From Rhodobacter sp. NTK016B (GTDB lineage Bacteria; Pseudomonadota; Alphaproteobacteria; Rhodobacterales; Rhodobacteraceae), in the NCBI RefSeq assembly GCF_017303295.1, contig NZ_JAFKOK010000007.1, positions 185,137-249,136 on the forward strand: DNA of 64,000 nucleotides. Reading direction: 5' to 3'. This document shows, piece by piece, positions 6,434-16,208 of the stretch. The notes beneath the pieces were generated by a model, which saw only the letters and a program-made list of their open reading frames with translations, did no database searches and was not told the DNA's origin. The position numbers and the translations under genes were made by a program. Numbering within the stretch: the first letter of the stretch is position 1; every line of letters begins with the position of its first letter.

Positions 6434-8771
6434 GGCGCGCGGTGTCGGGCCCGCTCTCTTCAATCGCGACTGGAGCCGGGTCTCCGGCAGCTGGCAGGGA
6501 CTCGCCAGGAACGCGCAGATGGTGCGCGCGGCGCGGGGCTATTCCCCGGCCATATTCAAACCGATCTCGAAGGGCGGGTGCCACACCGGCGCGCAGCTCA
6601 AGGCTCAGCTGACTTACCTCACCACCAAGTCGAGCCACATCCTCGACAGCCGTGGTACCCATGATGGCAAGAAGATCCTGACTGGGGCAGAGATCGACCG
6701 GGTCGTGCGGCGCTTTGAGAACCAGTGGGGCGAGAGGCACAGCCCCAAACTCGGCCATACCTCGCATCTTCTCATGGCCTTCCCCATCGGCACCAGCGGC
6801 GAAGAGGTGCGCGCGATCACCGAAGCCGTCTGCGAGCGGTTCTTTCAAGGGGAGGGATCGCAATTCGACTATATTGCTGCAATACACCAGGATCGCGCGC
6901 ATCCACATGCGCATATCGTTCTGAACCGCCGCAGCAAGGATGGCGAAATGTTCTTTCTCGGGAGGGATCACCACTTCAACTACGACGCCTTCCGGGTGGC
7001 GATGGTCGAGGCGGCACAAGTCCACGGGATCCGGCTCGAGGCGACACGGCGCCTTGACCGCGGGGTCACGACCTATCGCGCTGAGATAGACGAGGTCTAC
7101 AAGGCCCGTGATGAAGGCCGTCCGCCAGTCGAGCGCCAGCGCACCGGGGCCGACTTGGCCGCGGCCCTTGAGACGGTGGCACGCAACGCGCTGACCTACC
7201 GGGGCCTGGCCGCCGAGGCGTCCCGGTCGAACTTCGATGACGTGGCCGAGGCGCTCGAGCGGGCCAGTACCATCCTTGCCAGTGGCGGTCAGATCCACTC
7301 TGACGGAGCCATCACCATGTCCCAAGACGAAACAGTGTTTGATACGCTGATCACCGAGTTTTCCCAGAACATCCGTCAGATCGAAGCCGCGATCGACCGG
7401 GCGCCCGCGGCCGAGCGACCGGAGATCGAGCGCAAGCTCGCCGATGTTTTGGCCTCGGTCGCGCATCTGAACCCTCTCGGGGATCGCTCGGACGCGCTGC
7501 TTGATGCGCCGTCCCGCGACGGCGTCTACGCGCGGGCGAATATGCGCGAAGACCAGCTCGAACGCCTCGACGACGAGGCGGTCAAGGCACGCCTGAGTGA
7601 GGCGCTGCAGGGCACCGGTATCGATTCCGAGGCCGTCGCCGCCCGCATGCGCGAGGGTGCCAGCAATGCCGCGCTCGAACGGCAATGGCTGGCGCAGGAT
7701 CTGCGGGCCATCGCCAAGGCAGGCGATCTCGATCTTGAGAAGGGCGAGGATCGTGAGGAAGCGCTGGACCGGCTGGAAGCCGTTCACGTCCGCCTGGGCG
7801 ATACACTTACCGATGCGCGCATCTTGCGGGCGGTCGACGATGTCGATGAGGAGGAGGATGCCGAGGTCTCGCTCGCCGAGCGTCTGACGCCACTGGGCCG
7901 CGATCTCGACGACGCGGGACCGGACGCCTTCGCCCCGTCCGAGCGGCAGGACTTCCAGCAGCTGGTTGCCCAGTTCCGACGGACAGATTTCACCTACCCG
8001 TTCTCAGACGACCCTTCCGTCTACAAAGCAGGCGTCATCGAGGTTGAAGAGGCCCGCGCCGCCTTCAACGCCTATGCACAGCGGTCGCCTGATCATGCCG
8101 AATTGGCCTCGATGGCATGGGACAAAATCACCGACAGCCGCAAGCCGCAGGAGTTCGCCGTCGAGGAGAAGGATCGCCGGCTCCACGCGGGCGACATGGA
8201 CCTGGCTCTGCGCGATCCTTCGCAACATCTCGGTCCGATCACCGAGGATGAGCGCACCCTCGCGCTTTACCGCGCCGAGATGCCGGACGAGGAGTTCGGG
8301 GCGGCAGTACAGGAGGAAATCAACCGCCTCCGCGCCATGGGTGCATCGCGCGCCTATATCAGCGAGCGGAGTTTCGACATCGAGGATCAAGCGCGGCAAG
8401 ACTATGCCGAGCGGCGCTTCATGGCTGAGACCGCCCCTGATGTGATGACGTTCCTCCAGTGGGCCGAGGCCGAGGATGGCACAGCTCTCTCCGAAACAGC
8501 TGGGCAGCGCCTGATCGAGCAGGTCGACAGAAACCTCACACCAAACGCGGTCACCGCCCTGCGCGCGGGCCATGCTGATGTGCTGGAGAAGTTCACCGAG
8601 CATCCGCTGCGGCAGCTGGAACTCGCGAAGGCCTATCTGGAGAGCAGCGAGGTGACCGCCCACGGGCCGGCCATGGAGCGGGTGCTGGATGCGCTCGCCG
8701 AGGAACAGATCGAGGCGCAGCGCGCGCGTCACGCCGCGGCCCATGGCGAAAAAGGGATCACCCATGGATAA
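6420..8771 (+). CDS. Relaxase, MOBP/VirD2-like
   Basis: A 783-residue conjugative relaxase that would nick oriT, attach to the 5' end through a tyrosine and pilot the strand through the T4SS. The three-histidine metal motif is clear: H156-x-D158...H161-P-H163-A-H165 followed by IVLNRR. A candidate catalytic tyrosine is Y66 in LTYL. The HUH domain occupies about residues 40-240. The long acidic, helical C-terminal region (about 250-783, many DEE/EED runs) has no motif I recognise and may hold the secretion signal and partner-binding sites. The gene overlaps mobC upstream and the coupling-protein gene downstream by 8 bp. Confidence 0.92.
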   Translation: MARSEARGVGPALFNRDWSRVSGSWQGLARNAQMVRAARGYSPAIFKPISKGGCHTGAQLKAQLTYLTTKSSHILDSRGTHDGKKILTGAEIDRVVRRFENQWGERHSPKLGHTSHLLMAFPIGTSGEEVRAITEAVCERFFQGEGSQFDYIAAIHQDRAHPHAHIVLNRRSKDGEMFFLGRDHHFNYDAFRVAMVEAAQVHGIRLEATRRLDRGVTTYRAEIDEVYKARDEGRPPVERQRTGADLAAALETVARNALTYRGLAAEASRSNFDDVAEALERASTILASGGQIHSDGAITMSQDETVFDTLITEFSQNIRQIEAAIDRAPAAERPEIERKLADVLASVAHLNPLGDRSDALLDAPSRDGVYARANMREDQLERLDDEAVKARLSEALQGTGIDSEAVAARMREGASNAALERQWLAQDLRAIAKAGDLDLEKGEDREEALDRLEAVHVRLGDTLTDARILRAVDDVDEEEDAEVSLAERLTPLGRDLDDAGPDAFAPSERQDFQQLVAQFRRTDFTYPFSDDPSVYKAGVIEVEEARAAFNAYAQRSPDHAELASMAWDKITDSRKPQEFAVEEKDRRLHAGDMDLALRDPSQHLGPITEDERTLALYRAEMPDEEFGAAVQEEINRLRAMGASRAYISERSFDIEDQARQDYAERRFMAETAPDVMTFLQWAEAEDGTALSETAGQRLIEQVDRNLTPNAVTALRAGHADVLEKFTEHPLRQLELAKAYLESSEVTAHGPAMERVLDALAEEQIEAQRARHAAAHGEKGITHG

Positions 8772-10752
8772 GGGCAAGATCGCGGGCGGCATCCTGAGCC
8801 TGACTCTGGTCGGCCTCGCCATCGGCTATGTCGTGGCCACAGCCTATCTGATCCTGCGTTATGGGCTGTCGACCGAGCGCATCGATTTCACATTGCTCGC
8901 GCGGGAATACCGCGCGCTTGTAGCCACGGCCCCGAAGGACTTCCTTTGGGTGAACCTGATCCTGGGCGGCTTTGGCGTCGCAGCACTGCTGCTCAGCGTC
9001 ACGCTTCTGGGCGAGGCGCTGACCCGGTTCGGCACGACACATTGGCAGACCAAGGCCGAGATGAAGCGCAACGGCTTCTTCGCCAAGCCGGGCGGCGGGT
9101 TCCTGTTGGGCAAGCTTGGCCGCCCGAAATCGAAGCGCCCGTTTCTCGTGTCCAAGACCTTCCCGCATGCGCTGATCGTGGCACCGACGGGCCGAGGCAA
9201 GGGCGTGGGCTTCGTGATCCCGAACCTGCTGACCTACAAAGGCTCGGCCGTGGTGCTCGACGTAAAGGGCGAGAACTTCCGCGAGACCTCGCGCTTCCGC
9301 GCCAGCATGGGCGACAAGGTGTTCCGGTTCGCGCCGACCGACTGGGATCGGCCGACCCACCGCTACAATCCGCTGGCGCGCATCGCGGCCATGACCAATC
9401 CTGACCGGCAGCAGATGGAGTTGAAGCTGACCGCCAAGCTCTTCCTGCAGACCGACAACGAAAAGCTGAGTGGGCTCTTGGCCGGAGGCATCGACCTCTT
9501 CGTCGCGGCCGGTCTTCTGGCCTTCGAGCGCGGCGTTCCGACCATCGGCGAGATCTACCGGATCACCGCCTCGGGCGGTGACAAGCAAAAGGAATACCTC
9601 AAGCGCGCACAGGAGGTGAAGAACAAGTCGGCCAAGCTGATCTTCGAGCGCATGGCCTCGACCAACAACGACACCCTGACCTCTTACCTGTCGCTCCTGA
9701 TGACTTCGGGTCTCGACACCTGGGACAACCGTGCGATCGACGCGGCCACCGCGACCTCGGATTTCTCCTTCCGGGACATCCGGCGTCGCCCCCACGCGAT
9801 CTATCTCGTGGTCGAGTCCGAGATGATCCGCCCCCTCGCCCCGCTGATCCGGCTGTTCTTCTCGGACCTGATCGCCTCGCTGCAGGCGCAGGAGCCGGGC
9901 GATGATGAGCCTTGGCCGGTGATGATCATGCTCGACGAGTTCGATCGGCTCGGGAAGATGCCGATCGTCGCCGAAAGCATCAAGACGCTGCGCTCCTTTG
10001 GCGGCAACCTCGCCATCGTCACCCAGACCATCCCGGCGCTGGACGAGATCTACGGCGAAAACACGCGCCGGTCGCTCCAGGGTGGCGCGGGCGTTAAACT
10101 CTACCTCACCCCGTCCGAGCAGAAGACCATCGAGGAGCTGAGCCAGGCTGTTGGCAAGACCACCAAGCGCGTGGTCACCCGGTCGCGTGCGGTCGGGCGC
10201 AACCCATTCGAGGGGCGCAGTGTTTCCGAGCGGACCGAGGATACGCCGCTGCTGACCGAGGACCAGGCCCGCCGCATGGATCTGGACGAGGTGATCCTCG
10301 TGATCGACGCGCAGATGCCGATCCGGGCGCGGCGGATCAAATACTTCGAAGACCCCGCGCTGAAGGTGCTGCATGACGGTCAGGCAGGGAGTTTCCCGTA
10401 CCCAGATGAGGACGGGCTGAGGCGCGATCGGCAGATGACTGAGACCCGCGAGACCGTGGAGAAGCTGAAGCTGGAACTGCAGGAGGTGCGGGCGGCTGCA
10501 GGGGCGCAGGGGTCTGGGTCTGGGACTGCGTCCTCGTCGCTGACGGTTGAGGCACCTGCAACGGAGACGAAAGATCCGCAGCCAGCGCTATCAGATCGGG
10601 CGCGCGGCCGAGCAGCACGCGCTGCGGCGGGTGGCGGTGGGTCAGGTCAACTGTCGCTCGATCTGGGGGGGCTGGGGCTTAATGGGGTAGACAGGACCGA
10701 GCTGGCTGCAGCGGTTCAGACGACGCGGGCGATCATCGCGGAGTATGCGTGA
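8764..10752 (+). CDS. virD4: Type IV coupling protein VirD4/TraG
   Basis: A 662-residue inner-membrane ATPase that links the relaxosome to the secretion channel. Two N-terminal membrane segments (about 8-30 and 55-80) precede the nucleotide-binding domain. Walker A is APTGRGKGVG at about 140-149 and Walker B is VMIMLDEFDRLG at about 386-397. The last 90 residues are low-complexity. The ATG at 8764 overlaps the relaxase stop; an upstream in-frame start would lie well inside the relaxase gene. Tight coupling with relaxase and the presence of a full virB operon support conjugative function. Confidence 0.95.
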   Translation: MDKGKIAGGILSLTLVGLAIGYVVATAYLILRYGLSTERIDFTLLAREYRALVATAPKDFLWVNLILGGFGVAALLLSVTLLGEALTRFGTTHWQTKAEMKRNGFFAKPGGGFLLGKLGRPKSKRPFLVSKTFPHALIVAPTGRGKGVGFVIPNLLTYKGSAVVLDVKGENFRETSRFRASMGDKVFRFAPTDWDRPTHRYNPLARIAAMTNPDRQQMELKLTAKLFLQTDNEKLSGLLAGGIDLFVAAGLLAFERGVPTIGEIYRITASGGDKQKEYLKRAQEVKNKSAKLIFERMASTNNDTLTSYLSLLMTSGLDTWDNRAIDAATATSDFSFRDIRRRPHAIYLVVESEMIRPLAPLIRLFFSDLIASLQAQEPGDDEPWPVMIMLDEFDRLGKMPIVAESIKTLRSFGGNLAIVTQTIPALDEIYGENTRRSLQGGAGVKLYLTPSEQKTIEELSQAVGKTTKRVVTRSRAVGRNPFEGRSVSERTEDTPLLTEDQARRMDLDEVILVIDAQMPIRARRIKYFEDPALKVLHDGQAGSFPYPDEDGLRRDRQMTETRETVEKLKLELQEVRAAAGAQGSGSGTASSSLTVEAPATETKDPQPALSDRARGRAARAAAGGGGSGQLSLDLGGLGLNGVDRTELAAAVQTTRAIIAEYA

Positions 10753-10863
10753 TCGGATCCATGAAGGCCTTCCTACAAGGATCACCATTTACTCCAAAGA
10801 ATGAGTCTGATACCCAAACTTGTGTCACAATTCGGGATTGAGGCTCGAAAAATCGGAGGAATG

Positions 10864-11391
10864 ATGCAGCTTATTCCCACTCGCCAGGCGCTAAAACTGA
10901 CGGGCCTTTCGGCTCCGACGCTGCGCGAGTGGACAAGCCGACGTGCCTTGATCCCAGCCGACATTCCGCCGAAGAAGCAGGGCTCGCCTGCCCAGTATAG
11001 CTGGCAGACGATCCTTGTGCTGCGCCTCGCGGTTACGCTCCGCGACAGGTTCCACCTTGAACTTCAGGCGCATAGCTCGCTCTTCGTCGATCTACGACGA
11101 GGCTTCGGCGGCAGATCTTTCATTGCTTTGTGGGATAAAGCAGTCGCGCTTCACGGTGACGACGAGTGGACTTTTGTCGAAGCTGGTGTTGAGCAGCTCA
11201 GACAAGATGCCATCGTCATTCGGCTCAATCCACACCTTCTTGTCCTTTCGGAAGGCTTCGCACTGCCGAAACCGGTTGGTATGGTCGGCCAGCTCGACCT
11301 CTTCCCGGTCTCTACTGTCGGGCACGAGGTCTGTGAGCCTGCGCACCATTCGAGAGGCGTTGGTGCAGAACGACGGCGGAGGTCAGCTTGA
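10864..11391 (+). CDS. MerR-like HTH protein, first gene of a methylase cassette
   Basis: About 175 residues. Near the N-terminus, IPTRQALKLTGLSAPTLREW followed by RRALIPADIPP is the helix-turn-helix plus wing of a MerR-type DNA-binding domain; the rest has no known effector domain. GGAGGA precedes the ATG at 10864 (a second ATG at 10861 is too close to it). Its stop overlaps the TTG start of the methylase as TTGA, so it is the leader gene of that operon. It probably controls expression of the cassette, as controller proteins do for restriction-modification systems. A structural role in the methylase complex is the alternative. Confidence 0.7.
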   Translation: MQLIPTRQALKLTGLSAPTLREWTSRRALIPADIPPKKQGSPAQYSWQTILVLRLAVTLRDRFHLELQAHSSLFVDLRRGFGGRSFIALWDKAVALHGDDEWTFVEAGVEQLRQDAIVIRLNPHLLVLSEGFALPKPVGMVGQLDLFPVSTVGHEVCEPAHHSRGVGAERRRRSA

Positions 11392-14300
11392 GAAGCGCGG
11401 CCTTTGAGAAGGTTCTTCAAGCTACCGGCTATCTAGGGCCCAATGGCCAGCCAGCTCCCGGCCTAACCCTCGCGGGTGAGTCCGTTGCTGCAAACTTGCG
11501 GACGGTTCTTAAAGACGACCGTGTTGGGCTGAATGCGGACGCCGTCTTTTCAGCGCATAGCGCCGCGACAAGCATATTTAAGGATGCGGGCAACGAGCAC
11601 CCTGACGAAACTGATATCCGCGCTTGGCACGAGGCGGCCTGGAACATCGGCGTAGCCCCGCTTCTATGGATTGTCACACCCACAGATGTGCGGCTTTACG
11701 ATTGCTATTCGTCACCGCCGAGTGGCGACGGGACAGCTAATACGCCTCTAGTGCTCGACCGGTTTGTCATCGACGCGGCTGACCGCCTACGCGCCCTCGA
11801 CGCCACCTGTGGGCGATTAGCTACCGAAACAGGTGCTTTCTGGTCGAGCCCGATCGGCTCAAAGATTAACCGAACGCACCGCGTTGATCGCGAACTCTTG
11901 TCCGAAATCAGCGCCTTGGAGCAGCGTTTAGTCGAACTAACGCCGGACGACGGCGAGCCACGCACCCGTGCGCTCGCGCGCGATCTGGCGCAGCGATTCA
12001 TTGGACGCTGCATCTTCACTTGGTATCTTCTCGACAGGGGCTTGGCTCAGCCCTTCTTGCCGCCGAACCTGCGTCCCGATCTCAGCATTATGTTTGTCAA
12101 TCCGGAGAGCGCGTTCCAGCTCTTTGACTGGCTGAGGTCGACGTTTAACGGCGACCTTTTCCCGATGGACGACCCCGGCGCTGAACGCGAACACCTCACG
12201 CCCGCGCATTTGTCGTACCTGCGCGACTTTATTGAAGGCCGAAGCCTCATCCCGGAAAGACATGGCCAAGGACGGCTCTTCAGGTTCCGCTTCAATGCGA
12301 TTCCGGTCGATCTCGTTAGCTCGATCTATCAGCAGTTTGCGCGGTCGAGCGCAGCTGAGGAGGCAGCCTCGCAAGGCCTTCATTACACGCCTGTCGAGCT
12401 CGTCCACCTGACGCTAGATCCTGTTTTCGAAGCATTGCCCGAAAAGGCTCGCATAATTGACCCTGCGTGCGGTTCCGGCGCTTTCCTCGTCGAAGCGTTC
12501 CGGAGGCTCGTCTGGCGAGCTAGCGGAGGAAAGCCAGCTTCTCGCAAGCTCGTCCGTGAGATCCTGTACAACCAGCTTTTCGGGATAGACATCAACCGGT
12601 CAGCCCTCGGAATTACTGCGTTCAGCCTATACCTCGCAGCACTTGAGCTAGATGAGGAGCCAGTGTGCGATGTCAAGGATCTTAAGTTCGACCATCTGAT
12701 CGGCGAGACCCTCTTTGAAGCCGATTCCTTGGCCGAGCCCCTTCCCGACGCGCTCCTTACCCAGCCTTTCGAGGCAGTCGTGGGCAACCCGCCTTGGACC
12801 TTTGTCGGGCAGCGGGGCGCGTCACCTAAACGTGCCAAAGGCGACCTGGGGACGGCCCGGCCCCGTCGCAGCCCGGACCAAGCATTCCTTTCCTTGGCTG
12901 CAAAGCTCGCCGGGGAAGCGGGGCGGATCGGGATGATCATGAAGGCGACACCATTCTTCTCAAAGGACGTCCACGCCGTCGAATCCAAAAAGGCGCTGTT
13001 AAAGCGCTTGGCACCTACTGCTCTGATTAACCTGTCCTATCTCCGGCGAGAGGAACTGTTCCCTGATGCTCTCGGGCCAGCGCTGCTGTTCTTCTCCAGA
13101 TGCGCGCTTGCGCCAGACCCAACTCGCGTTCTGGTCGGCTCAATTCCTTGGACTCCGGACTTTCGGCGCACGGGCGTGTTTCACGTCGGACCTGGAGAAA
13201 TCCGCTCAGTTCCACTTGACCGGGTCTTGGCCATTCCGACTTTCCTGAAAGCGGCAACGTTCGGCACCGTTCGAGATGGTTGGTTGATCGAGAAACTTGA
13301 ACGGGGTTTCCCGACGCTCGGTTCCGTGCTCGAAGCGCTTGGCCGCAGCGAAACGGATCACCGCGGTCAAGGCTTTCAAGTTCAGGGAGACTCAAATGAG
13401 CCTCCTGAGCATTATTTCCGTTTAAGAGTAGTCACGCCTGACGCTTTCACTGCCTTTCGTGTCAATGAAAACGCGCTTCCCCACTTCAACCACAAGACTT
13501 TGCATCGCCCCCGTCGGGAGGGAATCTTTCTTGGTCCGTTGCTGCTCTGCTCGAAAGTAGGGAACAGCTCAGGGGCTGAGCGCGGCCGTTACAGCGCGGC
13601 GGTGTACGAAGGTGATGTTCTCTACACACAGAACTTCTACGGTGTGTCCTTTCGAAACGTTGATCCCGCCTACGCGCACGCGCTTTCGGGAATCCTGAAC
13701 TCGAGCATCACGGCCTTCCAATTCGCTTTTGGCGGGCCCACTTGGGGCCTCGAACGCCCGACGGTGGAACCGCACGATTTGCTCTCATTGCGAGTGCCGT
13801 CCCTGCGCACGGTCAGCCGCTCGCAACTTGACGCCCTTGTCCGCGCGGAACGCGCAGCGGCCGCGGCGCCTGAGGACGCCGATCGGCTAGCTCAGCTCGA
13901 TCAGGCTGTGTTTGAACTCTACGATCTAGAGAACGAAGAACGTGTGGTCGCTACGGACAGCGTGGATCGCGCACGCTATCTGATCTTCGAGAATCGCAAA
14001 GAGCGTATCGGATTGGTGCAGCCGCCGGCCCCCGAAGACCTGCGGGCTTACGCGCGTCAAGTAACGCACACCGTGAATGCCTATCTCAGGGCGCGAGGCG
14101 AGCGGCATCTCGAAGCGATCGTGTATCAGAAGCGACTCAAGCAAGCTGACTGGTCGTCCGGTGTACCGGGGGTGACCGCGGTTCGCTTCGTCATGGAACC
14201 GGGCGGCCCAAGTGCGGAAGCAACGATCCGCGACGGTGACCCAACGGAACTTGACGCTCTCGCAGCAATGCTGCGCGGTCAGTTCGAAAGCGATGTTCCG

Positions 14301-14468
14301 CCCTACTTGAATGAGCGCCGACAACTGCGCCTTTACGGCGATGGCGATCTCTTCATCCTTAAGCCGACAGAGGCTCGTTATTGGACGCGTACGGCCGGTT
14401 TGAATGATGCCGACGTCATTCTCGCCGATCATTGGTTGCGGAGGCTGGATGTCGCTACTGACGCCTGA
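11388..14468 (+). CDS. Large N6-adenine-type DNA methylase (Eco57I/type IIG-like)
   Basis: A 1026-residue protein. SAM-binding motif I is DPACGSGAFLVEAF from about residue 358, and catalytic motif IV is NPPW at about 467-470. Both are diagnostic of gamma-class adenine-N6 methylases of the Eco57I/type I-type IIG kind. The 330 residues before motif I lack a visible PD-(D/E)xK nuclease, which type IIG enzymes normally carry. The region after about residue 560 should be the target-recognition part. The TTG start at 11388 has GGAGG 5 nt upstream and overlaps the regulator stop. A PD-(D/E)xK-like gene follows with a 20-bp overlap, so cleavage may be supplied in trans. BREX PglX-type methylases are an alternative comparison. 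Confidence 0.82.
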   Translation: MRSAAFEKVLQATGYLGPNGQPAPGLTLAGESVAANLRTVLKDDRVGLNADAVFSAHSAATSIFKDAGNEHPDETDIRAWHEAAWNIGVAPLLWIVTPTDVRLYDCYSSPPSGDGTANTPLVLDRFVIDAADRLRALDATCGRLATETGAFWSSPIGSKINRTHRVDRELLSEISALEQRLVELTPDDGEPRTRALARDLAQRFIGRCIFTWYLLDRGLAQPFLPPNLRPDLSIMFVNPESAFQLFDWLRSTFNGDLFPMDDPGAEREHLTPAHLSYLRDFIEGRSLIPERHGQGRLFRFRFNAIPVDLVSSIYQQFARSSAAEEAASQGLHYTPVELVHLTLDPVFEALPEKARIIDPACGSGAFLVEAFRRLVWRASGGKPASRKLVREILYNQLFGIDINRSALGITAFSLYLAALELDEEPVCDVKDLKFDHLIGETLFEADSLAEPLPDALLTQPFEAVVGNPPWTFVGQRGASPKRAKGDLGTARPRRSPDQAFLSLAAKLAGEAGRIGMIMKATPFFSKDVHAVESKKALLKRLAPTALINLSYLRREELFPDALGPALLFFSRCALAPDPTRVLVGSIPWTPDFRRTGVFHVGPGEIRSVPLDRVLAIPTFLKAATFGTVRDGWLIEKLERGFPTLGSVLEALGRSETDHRGQGFQVQGDSNEPPEHYFRLRVVTPDAFTAFRVNENALPHFNHKTLHRPRREGIFLGPLLLCSKVGNSSGAERGRYSAAVYEGDVLYTQNFYGVSFRNVDPAYAHALSGILNSSITAFQFAFGGPTWGLERPTVEPHDLLSLRVPSLRTVSRSQLDALVRAERAAAAAPEDADRLAQLDQAVFELYDLENEERVVATDSVDRARYLIFENRKERIGLVQPPAPEDLRAYARQVTHTVNAYLRARGERHLEAIVYQKRLKQADWSSGVPGVTAVRFVMEPGGPSAEATIRDGDPTELDALAAMLRGQFESDVPPYLNERRQLRLYGDGDLFILKPTEARYWTRTAGLNDADVILADHWLRRLDVATDA

Positions 14469-15099
14469 CATCCCGTACGGCAGCCCAGCGTTTGCGTTGT
14501 CCGACGATCAGATCGCCACCGTGCTCGACCTAGTCTGTCGTGGCGCGGCCGATGCTCGCGCCGACATCATGCCCGGAATGCTCGAAGTGCCTACAACCAT
14601 GGTTGTAAGGAAAGCCATGAGGCGGCTGAAGAAAGCGCTCGGCTTCACCAATCTGCAGATTCGGGGCGAGCACGAGCTTGAAGACATGTCCACGTCCGAT
14701 CCATCCATCCTCGGCAGGATCGATATCACCCTCCAATTCCTGCACCAGTTCGGCGACGAGGACGCCTACGTTGCGGTGGAGTGCAAGCGCGTTCGCGCTG
14801 GCGACGCCACGTTGAACGGGAGCTACGTGACAAACGGCGTGCATCGCTTCGTTACCGGACAATATGCTGCGGGCCACGAGTGGGGCTTTATGCTTGGTTA
14901 TGTCCTCGGCGTGCCTATCGAGGACGTGGTTTCCTTCGTTGACGCACGTTTGCGCAAGGCATATGGTGACCCAGCCGCTTTGGGTCTCGACACTCCTCAC
15001 CCGGCGTCCCTAGCAGTTTTCAATAGTGCAGTGGTCCAAAGCGGACAACACACCATCCGATTGAAGCACGTGTTTGTAGACATGCTCGGCGCGGCCTAA
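14449..15099 (+). CDS. Candidate PD-(D/E)xK nuclease of the methylase cassette
   Basis: A 216-residue cytosolic protein with GRIDITLQFL followed about 14 residues later by YVAVECKRV. An Asp then E-x-K on a beta strand is the PD-(D/E)xK nuclease pattern (the variable Pro is replaced). N-terminal helices (VVRKAMRRLKKALG) precede it. The ATG at 14449 has GGAGG 4 nt upstream and overlaps the methylase end by 20 bp, which argues for co-translation. Its likely role is the cleavage subunit of a restriction-type system whose methylase lacks a visible nuclease. I cannot name the family, and a non-catalytic specificity subunit is possible. Confidence 0.6.
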   Translation: MSLLTPDIPYGSPAFALSDDQIATVLDLVCRGAADARADIMPGMLEVPTTMVVRKAMRRLKKALGFTNLQIRGEHELEDMSTSDPSILGRIDITLQFLHQFGDEDAYVAVECKRVRAGDATLNGSYVTNGVHRFVTGQYAAGHEWGFMLGYVLGVPIEDVVSFVDARLRKAYGDPAALGLDTPHPASLAVFNSAVVQSGQHTIRLKHVFVDMLGAA

Positions 15100-15182
15100 C
15101 GGTACCAATCAATATATAAAAATACCTGTTCGAAGCTCTAGCCACATCTTCGACAAACTGAAGTACTTGCGTTCGGGGCACC

Positions 15183-16208
15183 TCACTGCCGCAACCGCTT
15201 CGCCCTCTCCGCCATCCTGATCACTTGCGCGCTAGCGGCCGTTGCTGCGCTCCGCACAGCTGCGGGGGCCTGCACAGCACCCCGCCCGATCGCTTCGCCT
15301 GTCGTGAGTGCACCGATCCTCGCCCGGCCCTTGACGCCGTCCGTATTGAAGACTCCCCGCATGATCCCGGCCGAGCCAGAGACCACAGCGGGCGCCGCAG
15401 CCACCATCAGGTTCCCCGAGATCCCCCGCACAATCAGGGGCGTTGCCGCGACGAACCCTTTGGCCAGGAATACCATCACGAAGAACGGCACCAGCGAGCC
15501 GATATTGGTCGCGGAGTTTGGGTCACCGAGTTGCGCGAGAAGCGAATTCGCCATGCCGACCACGGTCGAGAACATGGCGGCGATGACGATGGGGTAGAAG
15601 GCGTAGCTGATCGTCGTCGAGACCCACCTGTGGAAGAAATCCTTGGTCGCATCGAACAGCGACAAAGCGATCATGATCGGAGCGAGGCCGAGCATGAGTG
15701 TCAGCATCATCTTGGCGAAGATGAGGACGATGCCAGTCATGAAGCCGAGCAGGCTCAACATGACAAGGCCTATTCCGCCAAGGATGGCGCCGGTCATCCA
15801 GTTCAGATTGTTGCCGATCGCGTTCAGGTATTGGCTGAACTCAGTGATCAGATCATCGAACTCTGCTGCGAAGTAGGTGGCCCCGGCACCGCCGCCGCCA
15901 ACAGAGGAGATCAGAGCCCCGGCGATGTAGTCGAGCCCGCCGATCACGGCATTGGCCACAGCGTTGAAGTTGGCCCAGTTGAAGGCAAAGAGCCCTATCA
16001 GCATCAGCTTTATCAGGTACCAGAAGAAGCTGGCCCCATCCATGCTTCGGAACTGGAAGGCCATGTTGATACAAACGCCGATCAGCGAAAGCGTGACCAT
16101 CAGCAGGACGATCGTGCCGGTATTGCTCGCCACAGCCCCGAACTGGGACTCGGCGGCATCGGCAAGGAAGCCGTCGGCAGTTCCGACCATCCAGCTGACG
16201 ATGCTCAT
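15183..16208 (-). CDS. virB6: T4SS inner-membrane channel protein VirB6
   Basis: A 341-residue polytopic membrane protein with at least six hydrophobic segments (for example TIVLLMVTLSLIGVCINMAF, LGFMTGIVLIFAKMMLTLML and FYPIVIAAMFSTVV). It has the TrbL/VirB6 pattern and a soluble basic C-terminus. VirB6 forms part of the inner-membrane channel for the DNA substrate. The ATG at 16208 overlaps the previous stop by one base (TAATG), which fixes the start; longer frames run through the upstream gene. It is the last gene of the virB operon and converges with the methylase cassette. Confidence 0.9.
   Translation of the reverse strand: MSIVSWMVGTADGFLADAAESQFGAVASNTGTIVLLMVTLSLIGVCINMAFQFRSMDGASFFWYLIKLMLIGLFAFNWANFNAVANAVIGGLDYIAGALISSVGGGGAGATYFAAEFDDLITEFSQYLNAIGNNLNWMTGAILGGIGLVMLSLLGFMTGIVLIFAKMMLTLMLGLAPIMIALSLFDATKDFFHRWVSTTISYAFYPIVIAAMFSTVVGMANSLLAQLGDPNSATNIGSLVPFFVMVFLAKGFVAATPLIVRGISGNLMVAAAPAVVSGSAGIMRGVFNTDGVKGRARIGALTTGEAIGRGAVQAPAAVRSAATAASAQVIRMAERAKRLRQ

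Noticed and set aside
5324..6463. 379-codon minus-strand open frame across the repeat region and mobC
   Set aside because: It lies antisense to the well-supported mobC gene and its product is Ala/Arg/Cys-rich repeat translation; the openness comes from GC skew and repeats.
8758..10374. 538-codon minus-strand open frame
   Set aside because: Antisense to virD4, which is certain.
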